A DNA stretch of 36,530 bases from NCBI GenBank assembly GCA_031551775.1, contig JAVBND010000008.1, positions 1 to 36,530 on the forward strand, written 5' to 3'. This document shows, in pieces, positions 8,128 to 16,133 of this stretch (its first letter is position 1; the number at the start of each line of letters is the position of its first letter). The notes beneath the pieces were generated by a model. The model worked only from the letters and a program-made list of their open reading frames with translations, was not told the DNA's origin and did no database searches. Source of the stretch: Anaerozeibacter sp031551775 (GTDB taxonomy: Bacteria; Bacillota; Clostridia; Christensenellales; Aristaeellaceae). The translations under genes and the position numbers were made by a program.

Positions 8128-9184
8128 CTTCCACATCGTAAAGCGGGTGGACTTTAATCCGCGCCGCGCCATGCTGTACCGCCTGGCCGCGGTTGCGCTT
8201 GCGCTTTTAACCGGCGCGCTGTTTCTGTGGGCGCTGGGGTTCCCTCCCATTCCGGTATACCAAACCATGGTGCAGGGCGCGCTGGGCACGGCGTCAAACC
8301 TGCGCGAGACGGTCAAACTCGCGATTCCGCTGTGCGTAACGGCGCTGGGCATCACCCTGGCGTTCAAGATGCGCTTCTGGACCATCGGCGCGGAGGGGCA
8401 AATCGCGGCGGGCGCGATCGCGGCGTCGTTCTTCGCGCTCAACTTCTCCTACCTGCCCTCGCCGCTTTTGTACCTCATCATGGCCGTAGCGTCGCTGGTC
8501 GCGGGGGGGCTGTGGGGCCTCGTCCCGGGCTACTTCAAGGCGCGCTTTGACACCAACGAAACGCTTTTAACCCTGATGTTCAACTACATCGCGATCTATG
8601 TCATCCAGATGCTGCGCGAAGGCCCCTGGCGCGATCCGATGAGCGGGTTCCCCAAGGTCCCGATGTTCGAAAAAACCGCGCGCCTGCCGCTGGTTTTTGG
8701 CGTGCACATCGGCTGGATCGTGGCGCTTTTGCTGGTGGTGGCCACCTACATCTACCTAAACCACACCAAGCAGGGCTACGAACTTTCGGTCGTGGGTGAA
8801 AACGTCAACACGGCGCGCTACGCGGGCATGAACGTACGCAAGATCATCCTGCGCACCATGTTCCTGTCGGCGGCGGTTTGCGGCCTGGCGGGCATGCTGC
8901 AGGCGACCGGCGCGGACAAGACGCTGACCGAGACGGTCGCGGGCGGCAAGGGCTTTACCGCGATCACAATCGCCTGGCTCTCGCAGTTAAGCCCCTTCGC
9001 GATCCTGATCGTCAGCTTCCTGTTCGGGTGCCTGACAAAGGGCAGCGGCACGATTGAATCGGTGTTCAACATCTCGCCCTCGGCGGCCGAGGTGTTCCAG
9101 GGCATCATCCTGTTCTTTGTGCTGGGCAGTGAGTTTTTTATCAACTTCAAGATCATGCGCAAAGGAGGCGGGATCCATGCCTGA
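8120..9184 (+). CDS. Nucleoside-type ABC transporter permease 1
   Basis: Integral membrane permease of the BPD_transp_2 type (NupP-like), 354 aa with about 8-10 membrane segments. Family features include FKMRFWTIGAEGQIAAGAIAA, ARYAGMNVRKIILRTMFLSAA and AITIAWLSQLSPFAIL. The ATG overlaps the ATPase stop by 8 bp and uses the GGAGGAGG site inside the ATPase coding region, so translation is coupled. With the following gene it forms the membrane channel of the importer. The likely substrate is a nucleoside or purine, by family only. Confidence 0.92.
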   Translation: MPSFHIVKRVDFNPRRAMLYRLAAVALALLTGALFLWALGFPPIPVYQTMVQGALGTASNLRETVKLAIPLCVTALGITLAFKMRFWTIGAEGQIAAGAIAASFFALNFSYLPSPLLYLIMAVASLVAGGLWGLVPGYFKARFDTNETLLTLMFNYIAIYVIQMLREGPWRDPMSGFPKVPMFEKTARLPLVFGVHIGWIVALLLVVATYIYLNHTKQGYELSVVGENVNTARYAGMNVRKIILRTMFLSAAVCGLAGMLQATGADKTLTETVAGGKGFTAITIAWLSQLSPFAILIVSFLFGCLTKGSGTIESVFNISPSAAEVFQGIILFFVLGSEFFINFKIMRKGGGIHA

Positions 9185-10148
9185 GTGGGTGATGTACCTG
9201 ACCAACTTCGTCTATGCCGCGATGCTGGCGGGCGTGCCCCTCCTGTTCGGGACGGTCGGAGAAATCATGACCGAGCGCGCGGGCAACCTGAACCTTGGCG
9301 TTGAAGGGCAAATGTACATGGGCGCGGTGATCGGGTTTCTGGCCGCGTATTCGACCGGCAGCGCGCTGATGGCCTACGTGGGCGCGTTCGCGGCTGGCGC
9401 GCTGGGCGCCTTGATCTATGCGTTCTTGACCGTTACGCTGCGCGCGAACCAGAACGTGACCGGCCTGACACTGACCATCTTCGGCACGGGGTTTGCCAAC
9501 TTCGTGGGCGAGAACATGATCCTCAATTCCCCGACCAAGTCGGCGATTTTGTCCGATTCACTGAAAAGCAGCTTCGCGCCCATCCACATCCCGCATCTGT
9601 CGGACATCCCGGTCATCGGCAGGCTGCTCTTTGGGCACACGGTCTTTGTGTACCTGGGCGTCCTGCTGGCCCTCCTTTGCGGCTGGTACTTGTTCAGAAC
9701 GCGCCGGGGGCTCAACCTGCGCGCGGTGGGCGAAAATCCGGCGGCGGCGGACGCGGCGGGCATCAACGTGACGCGCTACAAGTACATTCACATCCTGCTC
9801 GGCGGCGGTATTTGCGGCCTGGGCGGCGCGTATGTGGCGCTGGTCACCTGTGGCGGCGCGTGGACGTACAACTGCGTCAACGGCCTTGGCTGGATCGCGG
9901 TGGCGCTGGTCATCTTCGCCAGTTGGAGTCCCTACCGGGCGATTCTCGGTTCGGTGGTCTTTGGCGCGCTGAGCGTACTGAGGCTGTACCTGGCGCCGGG
10001 CGTGGTGAAGGTGATCCCGTCGGCGATGTTTTCCATGCTGCCGTTCATCGCAACGGCGGTGGTGCTGGTGATCAGCTCGGTCAAGATGAGCAAGGAACAC
10101 GCCCAGCCCAAGGGCTGCGGCACGAACTACTTCCGTGAGGAGCGCTGA
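9177..10148 (+). CDS. Nucleoside-type ABC transporter permease 2
   Basis: Second permease (NupQ-like, BPD_transp_2), 323 aa. ATG 9177 follows AAAGGAGGCG and overlaps the previous stop by 8 bp, the same overlap as at the first junction; the upstream part of the open frame is only the tail of the preceding gene in another frame. Family motifs include ERAGNLNLGVEGQMYMGAV, NQNVTGLTLTIFGTG, GENPAAADAAGINV and GLGWIAVALVIFASWSP. It ends the operon and is followed by a strong terminator. The family normally also needs a BMP lipoprotein, which would have to be encoded elsewhere. Confidence 0.92.
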   Translation: MPEWVMYLTNFVYAAMLAGVPLLFGTVGEIMTERAGNLNLGVEGQMYMGAVIGFLAAYSTGSALMAYVGAFAAGALGALIYAFLTVTLRANQNVTGLTLTIFGTGFANFVGENMILNSPTKSAILSDSLKSSFAPIHIPHLSDIPVIGRLLFGHTVFVYLGVLLALLCGWYLFRTRRGLNLRAVGENPAAADAAGINVTRYKYIHILLGGGICGLGGAYVALVTCGGAWTYNCVNGLGWIAVALVIFASWSPYRAILGSVVFGALSVLRLYLAPGVVKVIPSAMFSMLPFIATAVVLVISSVKMSKEHAQPKGCGTNYFREER

Positions 10149-10197
10149 GCGCGCCATCCCCCCTCCTTGGGCGCATCTGTTCGATGCGGGGAACGCC

Positions 10198-10240
10198 ATC
10201 CAATAAAAAAATCCGCTTGTGGGCGGATTTTTTTATTGGA
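10198..10240 (+). terminator. Bidirectional intrinsic terminator of the nucleoside ABC operon
   Basis: ATCCAATAAAAAAATCCGC pairs with GCGGATTTTTTTATTGGAT around a TTGTGG loop. An A-run on one side and a T-run on the other let it work in both directions. It lies 50 bases after the stop at 10148. Confidence 0.9.
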
Positions 10241-10391
10241 TGGGCTGTGGGGGACGCGCCCGACCGCCGCCACTGCGAAAAAAGGGAGGGCGCCAGTCCA
10301 ATGAGAATTGAGAGGGCTGCAGGCGTTGCTTGCAACGCCGGGCGATAGAACATGGCTTCGGCCTCCCCGCTCTCCCTCGGAAGGCTGGCTG

Positions 10392-10420
10392 ACCAATCCG
10401 GGGTCAGTCCCCGGATTGGT
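10392..10420. repeat. Dispersed 12-bp-stem palindrome
   Basis: ACCAATCCGGGG and CCCCGGATTGGT flank the loop TCAGT. The same palindrome occurs at 26359-26387, in variant form at 13480-13500, and three times in tandem near 36308-36465. It directly abuts the terminator at 10421. Confidence 0.8.
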
Positions 10421-10458
10421 CCAACAAAAAATCCGCTTGTGGGCGGATTTTTTGTTGG
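10421..10458 (-). terminator. Bidirectional intrinsic terminator of the citrate-branch operon
   Basis: CCAACAAAAAATCCGC pairs with GCGGATTTTTTGTTGG. It lies 19 bases after the stop of the isocitrate dehydrogenase gene and has T6 on the minus strand. Its core AAATCCGCTTGTGGGCGGATTT is the same as in the terminator at 10198-10240. Confidence 0.9.
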
Positions 10459-10477
10459 ATGGGCAATAGAACGGACA

Positions 10478-11479
10478 CTACCCGATCCGCTCGATAATCG
10501 CGTCGGCATACGCTTGGGTGCCCAGCGTTCCGCCGAGGTCGCCCGTCACTCGCTTGCCTTCCCGGAGTACGTCTTCGATAGCCTTTGCCATCTTGTCGGC
10601 GGCTTCCGCTTCGCCCATGTGCTTGAGCATCATGACCGCTGAGAGCATGAGCGCGGTTGGGTTGGCGATGTCCAGCCCCGCGATTTGCGGAGCGCTGCCG
10701 TGGACGGCTTCAAAGATCGCGAGCGTTTCCCCGATGTTGCCGCTCGGGGCCAAGCCCGGGCCGCCGACCAGACCCGCCGCGAGATCGGAGACGATGTCGC
10801 CGTAGAGGTTGGGCATCACCATCACGTCAAAGGCTTCGGGGGTTTGCACAAGCCGCATGCACAGCGCGTCGATGATCATATCGGAAAACTCGATGTCCTT
10901 GTAATCCTCGGCGATTTCGCGCGCGACCGAGAGAAACAGGCCGTCGGTGCACTTCATGATGTTGGCTTTGTGGACCGCGAGCACCTTTTTGCGCCCGTTT
11001 GCGCGCGCGTATTCGAACGCGTAGCGCACGATGCGCTCGCTTCCCTTGCGCGTGATGATCTTGATCGATTCGGCGGCGTCGCGTCCGATCATGTGCTCGA
11101 CGCCCGCGTAGAGGTCTTCGGTGTTCTCGCGCACCACGACGAGATCGACATTTTCGAACCTGGTCTTGACGCCCGGCCACGAAATCGCGGGGCGGACGTT
11201 CGCGTACAGGTCAAGTTCCTTGCGCATGACGACGTTGACCGAGCGGAAGCCGGTCCCGATGGGCGTGGTGATCGGCCCCTTGAGCGCGACGCCGACTTCG
11301 CGGATCGCGTCAACCGTCTCGGGCGGCAATGGGGAGCCGTGCTTTTCAATTTGGGCCGCGCCCGCTTCGCATACCTGCCAGTCGATGTCCGCACCCGCGC
11401 CCTCGATCACGCGGCATGTCGCGCGCGCGATTTCCGGACCGATTCCGTCGCCCGGTATGAGCACCGCCTTACGCTTCAT
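10478..11479 (-). CDS. NAD-dependent isocitrate dehydrogenase
   Basis: Isocitrate/isopropylmalate dehydrogenase family, 333 aa. It oxidises isocitrate to 2-oxoglutarate and CO2. Visible features are PGDGIGPEI near the N-terminus, the substrate segment SVNVVMRKELDLYANVRP, VRENTEDLYAG, and the metal-binding NLYGDIVSDLAAGLVGG. The cofactor segment HGSAPQIAGLDIANPTA has the DIANPT pattern of NAD enzymes rather than the NADP type. The ATG at 11479 has AGGAG 8 bases upstream; the open-frame start at 11488 overlaps that site. Its start overlaps the aconitase stop by 11 bp. The operon context with citrate synthase and aconitase argues for isocitrate rather than isopropylmalate or homoisocitrate. Confidence 0.88.
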   Translation of the reverse strand: MKRKAVLIPGDGIGPEIARATCRVIEGAGADIDWQVCEAGAAQIEKHGSPLPPETVDAIREVGVALKGPITTPIGTGFRSVNVVMRKELDLYANVRPAISWPGVKTRFENVDLVVVRENTEDLYAGVEHMIGRDAAESIKIITRKGSERIVRYAFEYARANGRKKVLAVHKANIMKCTDGLFLSVAREIAEDYKDIEFSDMIIDALCMRLVQTPEAFDVMVMPNLYGDIVSDLAAGLVGGPGLAPSGNIGETLAIFEAVHGSAPQIAGLDIANPTALMLSAVMMLKHMGEAEAADKMAKAIEDVLREGKRVTGDLGGTLGTQAYADAIIERIG

Positions 11480-13397
11480 GGGATGCACTCCTCGTCATAT
11501 TGATCAGCCCGCCCGCGAGCAAGATGGCCTGTTCGCGGCTCGACAGCTTGAGCTTCATCGCAATGGGACGCCCGCCCGCCATCACCGCAATCATGCCGGT
11601 GCGCGGCGCGCTTTCGATCTGGGCGCGGATGTCGTCAAGCGTCAGATGGTCGCCCTGCTGAAGGCGTTCATAGTCGGCTTCGTCGGAAAATTCCAGCGGC
11701 AGGATGCCGTTGTTGATGAGGTTGGCCGCGTGAATGCGCGCAAACGACTTGGCCAGCACCGCCTTGATGCCCAACTCAAGCGGGGCCAGCGCCGCGTGCT
11801 CGCGGCTTGAGCCCTGGCCGTAGTTTGAACCCGCCACGATGAACCCGCCGCCTTTTTCCTTTGCGCGCGCGGGAAACGAAGCGTCGCACGGCGCGAGGCA
11901 GTGCTCGGCAAGGTAGGGGATGTTCGAGCGGTAGGGCAGCAGTTTGGCGTTGGACGGCATGATGTGGTCGGTCGTGATGTTGTCCGGCAGCGCGATCAGC
12001 ACTTCGCCGGCAAGCGTCTCGGGCAGCGCCCCGCCCAGCGGGAAGGGCTTGATGTTCGGGCCGCGCACAACCTCTGTCCCCTCGCCTTCCGGCGCGGGGG
12101 CGGCGACCATGTTGTCGTTCACGAAAAACGCGTCCGGCACGACCATCTTGGGCGCGGGGAAGGCGGAAGGATCGGTCAGGACGCCCGCGACGGCTGAAAG
12201 CGCCGCGGTCTCGGGGCTGACCAGGTACACAAGCGCCGACGCCGTGCCGCTGCGGCCTGGGAAATTGCGGTTGAACGTGCGCAGCGATACCGCGTTTGTC
12301 GCCGGGGCCTGGCCCATGCCGATGCACGGCCCGCAAGCGGATTCGAGAATCCGCGCGCCTGCGGCGATCATCTTGGCCAGCGCGCCGTTGCCCGCAAGCA
12401 TGGTCAGCACTTGCCTCGATCCCGGCGCGATGACGAGCGATACGCCTTCGTGAACGGTCTTTCCATCCAGGATTTGCGCCACCTTCATCATGTCGGCAAA
12501 GGAGGAATTGGTGCAGCTCCCGATGGCGACCTGATCCACCTTGATGCCCTTTATGTCCCGGACCGCCGTGACGTTGTCGGGGCTGTGCGGCCTGGCGGCC
12601 ATGGGGCAAATGGCGGACAGATCGATGTCAAGCGTCTCGTCGTAGCGCGCGTCGTCGTCGGCTGTCAGTAAAGCCCAGCATTCCTCGCGCCCCTGGGCCT
12701 TGAGGAACTGCCGGGTGACTTCGTCGCTTGGAAAGATCGACGTGGTCGCGCCAAGTTCCGCGCCCATATTGGTGATGGTGGCGCGCTCCGGAACCGTCAG
12801 CGACTGTACGCCTTCGCCCGTGTATTCGATCACCTTGTTAACCCCGCCCTTGACCGAGAGCTTTTGAAGGATCAAAAGGATCACGTCCTTGGCCGAGGAC
12901 ATGGGCGGGAGAGCCCCGCTCAGGCGCACGTTCAGGACGCGCGGCATGGCGATATGGTACGCGCCGCCGCCCATGGCGACCGCGACGTCAAGCCCGCCCG
13001 CGCCCATCGCAAGCATGCCCACAGCCCCGCAGGTCGGCGTGTGGCTGTCGCTGCCGACCAGCGTTTCGCCCGGCGCCGAGAAACGCTCCAGGTGCACCTG
13101 ATGGCAGATGCCGTTGCCCGGGCGCGAGCACCAGATGCCGTGTGCACGCGCGACGGTTTCAATGTACTTGTGGTCGTCGGCGTTTTCAAACCCGGCTTGC
13201 AGCATGTTGTGGTCGATGTAGGCCACCGAGCGGCGGGTTTTGACGCGGCTCACGCCCATGGCTTCAAACTGGAGGTAGGCCATGGTGCCGGTGGAGTCCT
13301 GGGTCAGCGTTTGATCAATTTTAAGCGCGATGGGTTGTCCCGCGATCATTTCGCCTTCGAGCAGGTGGCTCGCGATCAGCTTCTGGGTAAGGTTCAT
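11469..13397 (-). CDS. Aconitate hydratase
   Basis: Monomeric [4Fe-4S] aconitase, 642 aa, converting citrate to isocitrate. The iron-sulfur ligands are visible in GSCTNSSF and in ESACGPCIGMGQAP. The N-terminal domains carry HQVHLERF and GSDSHTPTCGAVGMLAMGAGGLD. The C-terminal swivel domain has GSNYGQGSSREHAALAP. The length matches the shorter aconitase type of anaerobes that fuses LeuC-like and LeuD-like parts, not the 850-900 aa AcnA/AcnB enzymes. ATG 13397 follows a GGGAGGA site. It lies between the citrate synthase and isocitrate dehydrogenase genes. Confidence 0.93.
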   Translation of the reverse strand: MNLTQKLIASHLLEGEMIAGQPIALKIDQTLTQDSTGTMAYLQFEAMGVSRVKTRRSVAYIDHNMLQAGFENADDHKYIETVARAHGIWCSRPGNGICHQVHLERFSAPGETLVGSDSHTPTCGAVGMLAMGAGGLDVAVAMGGGAYHIAMPRVLNVRLSGALPPMSSAKDVILLILQKLSVKGGVNKVIEYTGEGVQSLTVPERATITNMGAELGATTSIFPSDEVTRQFLKAQGREECWALLTADDDARYDETLDIDLSAICPMAARPHSPDNVTAVRDIKGIKVDQVAIGSCTNSSFADMMKVAQILDGKTVHEGVSLVIAPGSRQVLTMLAGNGALAKMIAAGARILESACGPCIGMGQAPATNAVSLRTFNRNFPGRSGTASALVYLVSPETAALSAVAGVLTDPSAFPAPKMVVPDAFFVNDNMVAAPAPEGEGTEVVRGPNIKPFPLGGALPETLAGEVLIALPDNITTDHIMPSNAKLLPYRSNIPYLAEHCLAPCDASFPARAKEKGGGFIVAGSNYGQGSSREHAALAPLELGIKAVLAKSFARIHAANLINNGILPLEFSDEADYERLQQGDHLTLDDIRAQIESAPRTGMIAVMAGGRPIAMKLKLSSREQAILLAGGLINMTRSASHEA

Positions 13398-13424
13398 AGC
13401 GCGTCCTCCCAAGATGAGTCGCCC

Positions 13425-13515
13425 GCGCGGTACACGCCCGCGCGGGCGTTGCTTTCGGGGTTTGTCGATGGTTTGACCAATCAGGGGACTGACCCCTGAT
13501 CAGTGCTTACCTAGA
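13425..13515 (+). repeat. Fragment of the multi-hairpin element and palindrome-end repeat
   Basis: Read on the plus strand, a GC hairpin (CCCGCGCG/CGCGCGGG) is followed by GCGTTG, CGGGGTTTGTCGATGG and the palindrome ATCAGGGG/CCCCTGAT (13480-13500). The order matches the last part of the multi-hairpin element at 26307-26387. It then runs into TGATCAGTGCTTACCTAGA (13497-13515), which matches the right end of the long palindrome (2482-2500) at 18 of 19 positions. It lies antisense inside the citrate operon, between the synthase and aconitase genes. Confidence 0.65.
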
Positions 13516-14866
13516 AGATTCCAAGCGCCTTGCCCGCTTGGTCAAGCTCGCTGTTGCCGATTTGCGTCACGCGCCCCGCTTCGTACTGCTTATCCACCCA
13601 TTCCTTGAGCGCATGGACGCGCGCGTCGCTCTTGGCGATCGGCTCTTTCGCGCCCAGGTGCTTTGCCATCCATACCGCGATCCCGGCAAGGCCGGAGGTG
13701 CTTGTGATGGAGACGCTCGGCGGGCTCTTGAGGATCTTCGCGGTATCAAAGATGTTGTAAATCTCCTCGTCCTTGAGCAGGCCGTCGGCGTGGATGCCCG
13801 CCTGGGTCATGTTGAAGTCGCGGCCCACGAACGGCATTTTTTCGCAGATGTTGAAATTCAGTTCCTGCTCGTAGTAATCGGCGATATCGCGGATGACGGT
13901 GGTGTCCATGCCGTCGGTGGTCCCGCGAAGCTGCGCGTACTCGATCACCATGCCCTCAAGCGGCGTGTTGCCCGTGCGCTCCCCGATGCCAAGGAGCGAG
14001 CAGTTGACGCCCGAGGCGCCGTACAGCCACGCGGTCGAGGCGTTGACCACCGCCTTGTAGAAGTCGTTGTGGCCGTGCCACTCGATCAGCTCGGACGGGA
14101 ACCCGGCGTACACGCTCAGGCCGTAGATGATGCCGGCGACGCTTCGGGGCATGCTGGCGCCCGGATAGGGCACGCCGTAGCCCATGGTGTCGCAGGCGCG
14201 AATCTTGATGGGGATGGAGCTTTCGTGCATGAGTTCTGAAAGCTTCAACGCGAAAGGCACGACGAAGCCGTAGAAGTCGGCGCGCGTGATGTCCTCAAAG
14301 TGGCACCTGGGGTGGATGCCCGCGTCAAGCGCCTGCTTGACCACGGAGAGGTAGCCCTCCATGGCCTCGGCGCGCGTTTTCTTGAGCTTTTTGAAGATGT
14401 GGTAGTCCGAGCAGCTCACGAGGATGCCGCATTCCTTGAGGCCCATGTTCTTGGCCAGCTCAAAGTCTTCCTTGCGCGCGCGGATCCAGCCGGTGATTTC
14501 GGGAAACGGGAGCCCCAGTTCCTGGCACATGCGCACCGCCTTCTGGTCGGTCTCGCTGTACAGGAAGAACTCCGACTGGCGGATCTTGCCCTTCGGCCCG
14601 CCAAGCTTGTTGAGGAGCCCAAACAGGTGCACGATTTGCTCAGGCGTATAGGGCGCGCGGCTTTGCTGGCCGTCGCGGAAGGTGGTATCGGTGATCCAGA
14701 TTTCGTCCGGAGGATTGAGCGGCGTGAGGCGCTGGTTGAACGTGCATTTGGGGATTTCGCCGTAGGAAAACATATCGCGGTACAATTGCGGGTTTTTGAC
14801 ATCCTGTAGCGAATACTTGTACTCGCACTCGATGAGCATGTTGCGTTTGCTGCTAAACTCGATCAA
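13511..14866 (-). CDS. Citrate (Re)-synthase, probable
   Basis: 451 aa protein of the DRE-TIM metallolyase family (isopropylmalate/homocitrate synthase-like). It is not related to the ordinary Si-citrate synthase. DTTFRDGQQSR at about 60-70 carries the RDG catalytic motif; HFEDITRAD is at 189-197 and the metal-binding HGHND at 264-268. No C-terminal leucine-regulatory domain is present. The N-terminus (LIECEYKYSLQDVKNP) and overall length resemble the Re-citrate synthase of Clostridium kluyveri from memory. Aconitase and isocitrate dehydrogenase follow, so acetyl-CoA plus oxaloacetate to citrate is the best-supported reaction. The TTG start at 14866 is chosen because AGGAGGGGAG lies just upstream; the ATG at 14839 has no such site. 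Homocitrate or isopropylmalate synthase remains a less likely alternative. Confidence 0.8.
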   Translation of the reverse strand: MIEFSSKRNMLIECEYKYSLQDVKNPQLYRDMFSYGEIPKCTFNQRLTPLNPPDEIWITDTTFRDGQQSRAPYTPEQIVHLFGLLNKLGGPKGKIRQSEFFLYSETDQKAVRMCQELGLPFPEITGWIRARKEDFELAKNMGLKECGILVSCSDYHIFKKLKKTRAEAMEGYLSVVKQALDAGIHPRCHFEDITRADFYGFVVPFALKLSELMHESSIPIKIRACDTMGYGVPYPGASMPRSVAGIIYGLSVYAGFPSELIEWHGHNDFYKAVVNASTAWLYGASGVNCSLLGIGERTGNTPLEGMVIEYAQLRGTTDGMDTTVIRDIADYYEQELNFNICEKMPFVGRDFNMTQAGIHADGLLKDEEIYNIFDTAKILKSPPSVSITSTSGLAGIAVWMAKHLGAKEPIAKSDARVHALKEWVDKQYEAGRVTQIGNSELDQAGKALGIF

Positions 14867-14898
14867 CTGGCTCCCCTCCTAATGGGTAATTTCCTCCC

Positions 14899-14927
14899 AT
14901 CATAGTGATGCGAGGCGGGAGCGTCAA
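14899..14927 (-). promoter_or_regulatory. Promoter of the citrate-branch operon
   Basis: On the minus strand TTGACG (14922-14927) and TATGAT (14899-14904) are 17 bases apart, about 30 bases before the TTG start. Confidence 0.82.
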
Positions 14928-14954
14928 GCCTTTTTTCATTAAAGTGAAAGAATT

Positions 14955-15020
14955 AACACAAATACTTGCATATTACTGAGGATTTAATGCATATTTGCAA
15001 GAGATTTGCAACGGCGTGCA
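14955..15020. promoter_or_regulatory. AT-rich repeated TTGCAAAT motifs upstream of the citrate promoter
   Basis: In an otherwise GC-rich region this AT-rich stretch repeats TTGCAAAT (minus strand) twice and has the inverted pair CTTGCATAT/ATATTTGCAAG. It lies just upstream of the -35 at 14922. It could be an operator for the citrate operon or the poorly formed 3' end of the galactopyranose mutase transcript. Confidence 0.4.
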
Positions 15021-15034
15021 TGTCTTCCTGCAAT

Positions 15035-16132
15035 TTATAGTGTTTGCCGGGCCAAGTCAAGCGCGGCGAGCAGGGTCTTGTCCATGTCGAGGTACTGGTA
15101 TGCGCCCAGGCGCCCGCCGAAATGCACGCTCTCTTCGCGCGCGGCCATCGCCTGATATTTGGTGAGGCGCGCCTGGTTGACATCGTCGTTCACGGGATAG
15201 TACATCTCCATGCCGCTTTGCCATTCCTCGGGGTATTCGCGGGTGACGACGGTATGCTTCTTTGTGCTAAACTCAAAATGCTTGTGCTCGATCACGCGGG
15301 TATAGGGCACTTCGCGCTCGGTGTGGTTGACGACGGCCACGCCCTGGTAGTTGTCCATCTCGAGGCGCTCGTGCTCAAAGCGCAGGGACCGGTAAGCGAG
15401 GGGGTCGTGGGCGCAGCCAAAATACTGATCGATGGGGCCGGTGTACACCATGCGCCGCGCGATTTTTTGAAGCGATCGATCGGACAGAAAATCCGTGTTC
15501 AGCTTAACTTCGCTCCCCTCAAGCAGCTTTTCGATCATGGGGTTGTAGCCGCCCTCGGGGATGCCCTGGTGAGGATCGGAGAAGTAGTTGTTGTCATAGG
15601 TAAAGCGGACCGGCAGGCGACGGATGATGAAGGCGGGCAAGTCGGCGCAATCGCGGCCCCACTGCTTTTCGGTATAGCCCTTGATGAGGGCGCGGTAGAC
15701 ATCTTCGCCCACGAGCGAGATCGCCTGTTCTTCCAGATTTCTGGGTGTCCCCGTGATGGCGCTTCGCTGGCGGGCAATGATTTTTTGCGCTTCTTCAGGC
15801 GTCTTTACGCCCCAAAGCTGGTAGAAGGTATTCATGTTGAACGGGAGGTTGTACAGCTTGCCCCTGTATGCGGCCAAGGGGCTGTTGACGAAGTGGTTGA
15901 ACCGGGCGAAGCGGTTGGCGTAGGCCCAGGCCCGCTCATCCCCCGTATGAAAGATGTGCGCGCCGTACCGGTGGACGTTTACGCCGTCCACGTTCTGGCA
16001 GTAGAGGTTGCCGCCCGCGTGCGCGCGCTTCTCGACCACCAGGCACTTCTTGCCTTTGTCGGTCGCTTCGCGCGCGTAGACCGCGCCGAACAGCCCCGCG
16101 CCTACGATCAGGACATCGTATTTCGCGTCCAT
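15035..16132 (-). CDS. glf: UDP-galactopyranose mutase
   Basis: FAD flavoprotein, 365 aa, interconverting UDP-galactopyranose and UDP-galactofuranose for surface glycans. The N-terminal FAD-binding fold is clear (DVLIVGAGLFGAVYAREA, then VEKRAHAGGN). Family segments HRYGAHIFHT, LPFNMNTFYQLWG, YTEKQWG and TGPIDQYFG, and the C-terminal RLGAYQYLDMD, are all present. ATG 16132 follows AAGGAG and lies one base after the stop of the sugar transferase gene, so the two form an operon. No galactofuranosyl transferase is seen nearby. Confidence 0.95.
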   Translation of the reverse strand: MDAKYDVLIVGAGLFGAVYAREATDKGKKCLVVEKRAHAGGNLYCQNVDGVNVHRYGAHIFHTGDERAWAYANRFARFNHFVNSPLAAYRGKLYNLPFNMNTFYQLWGVKTPEEAQKIIARQRSAITGTPRNLEEQAISLVGEDVYRALIKGYTEKQWGRDCADLPAFIIRRLPVRFTYDNNYFSDPHQGIPEGGYNPMIEKLLEGSEVKLNTDFLSDRSLQKIARRMVYTGPIDQYFGCAHDPLAYRSLRFEHERLEMDNYQGVAVVNHTEREVPYTRVIEHKHFEFSTKKHTVVTREYPEEWQSGMEMYYPVNDDVNQARLTKYQAMAAREESVHFGGRLGAYQYLDMDKTLLAALDLARQTL

Positions 16133-16133
16133 G

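Larger units (their letters stand above)
10149..10477. other. Convergent intergenic region with twin terminators and palindromes
   Basis: This 329-base gap separates the nucleoside transporter operon (plus) from the citrate-branch operon (minus). It holds two near-identical terminator hairpins (10198-10240 and 10421-10458), an 18-base perfect palindrome GGCGTTGCTTGCAACGCC (about 10323-10340) and a 12-bp-stem palindrome at 10392-10420. Open frames here have no recognisable protein and look spurious. Confidence 0.7.

Noticed and set aside
10149..10509. Proline/serine-rich open frames on the minus strand between the convergent operons
   Set aside because: They cover terminators and palindromes, lack ribosome-binding sites, and look like translated intergenic repeat.
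13511..14866. Homocitrate or 2-isopropylmalate synthase
   Set aside because: No leucine-type regulatory domain, no lysine or leucine genes nearby, and aconitase plus isocitrate dehydrogenase follow directly. It is kept only as an alternative.
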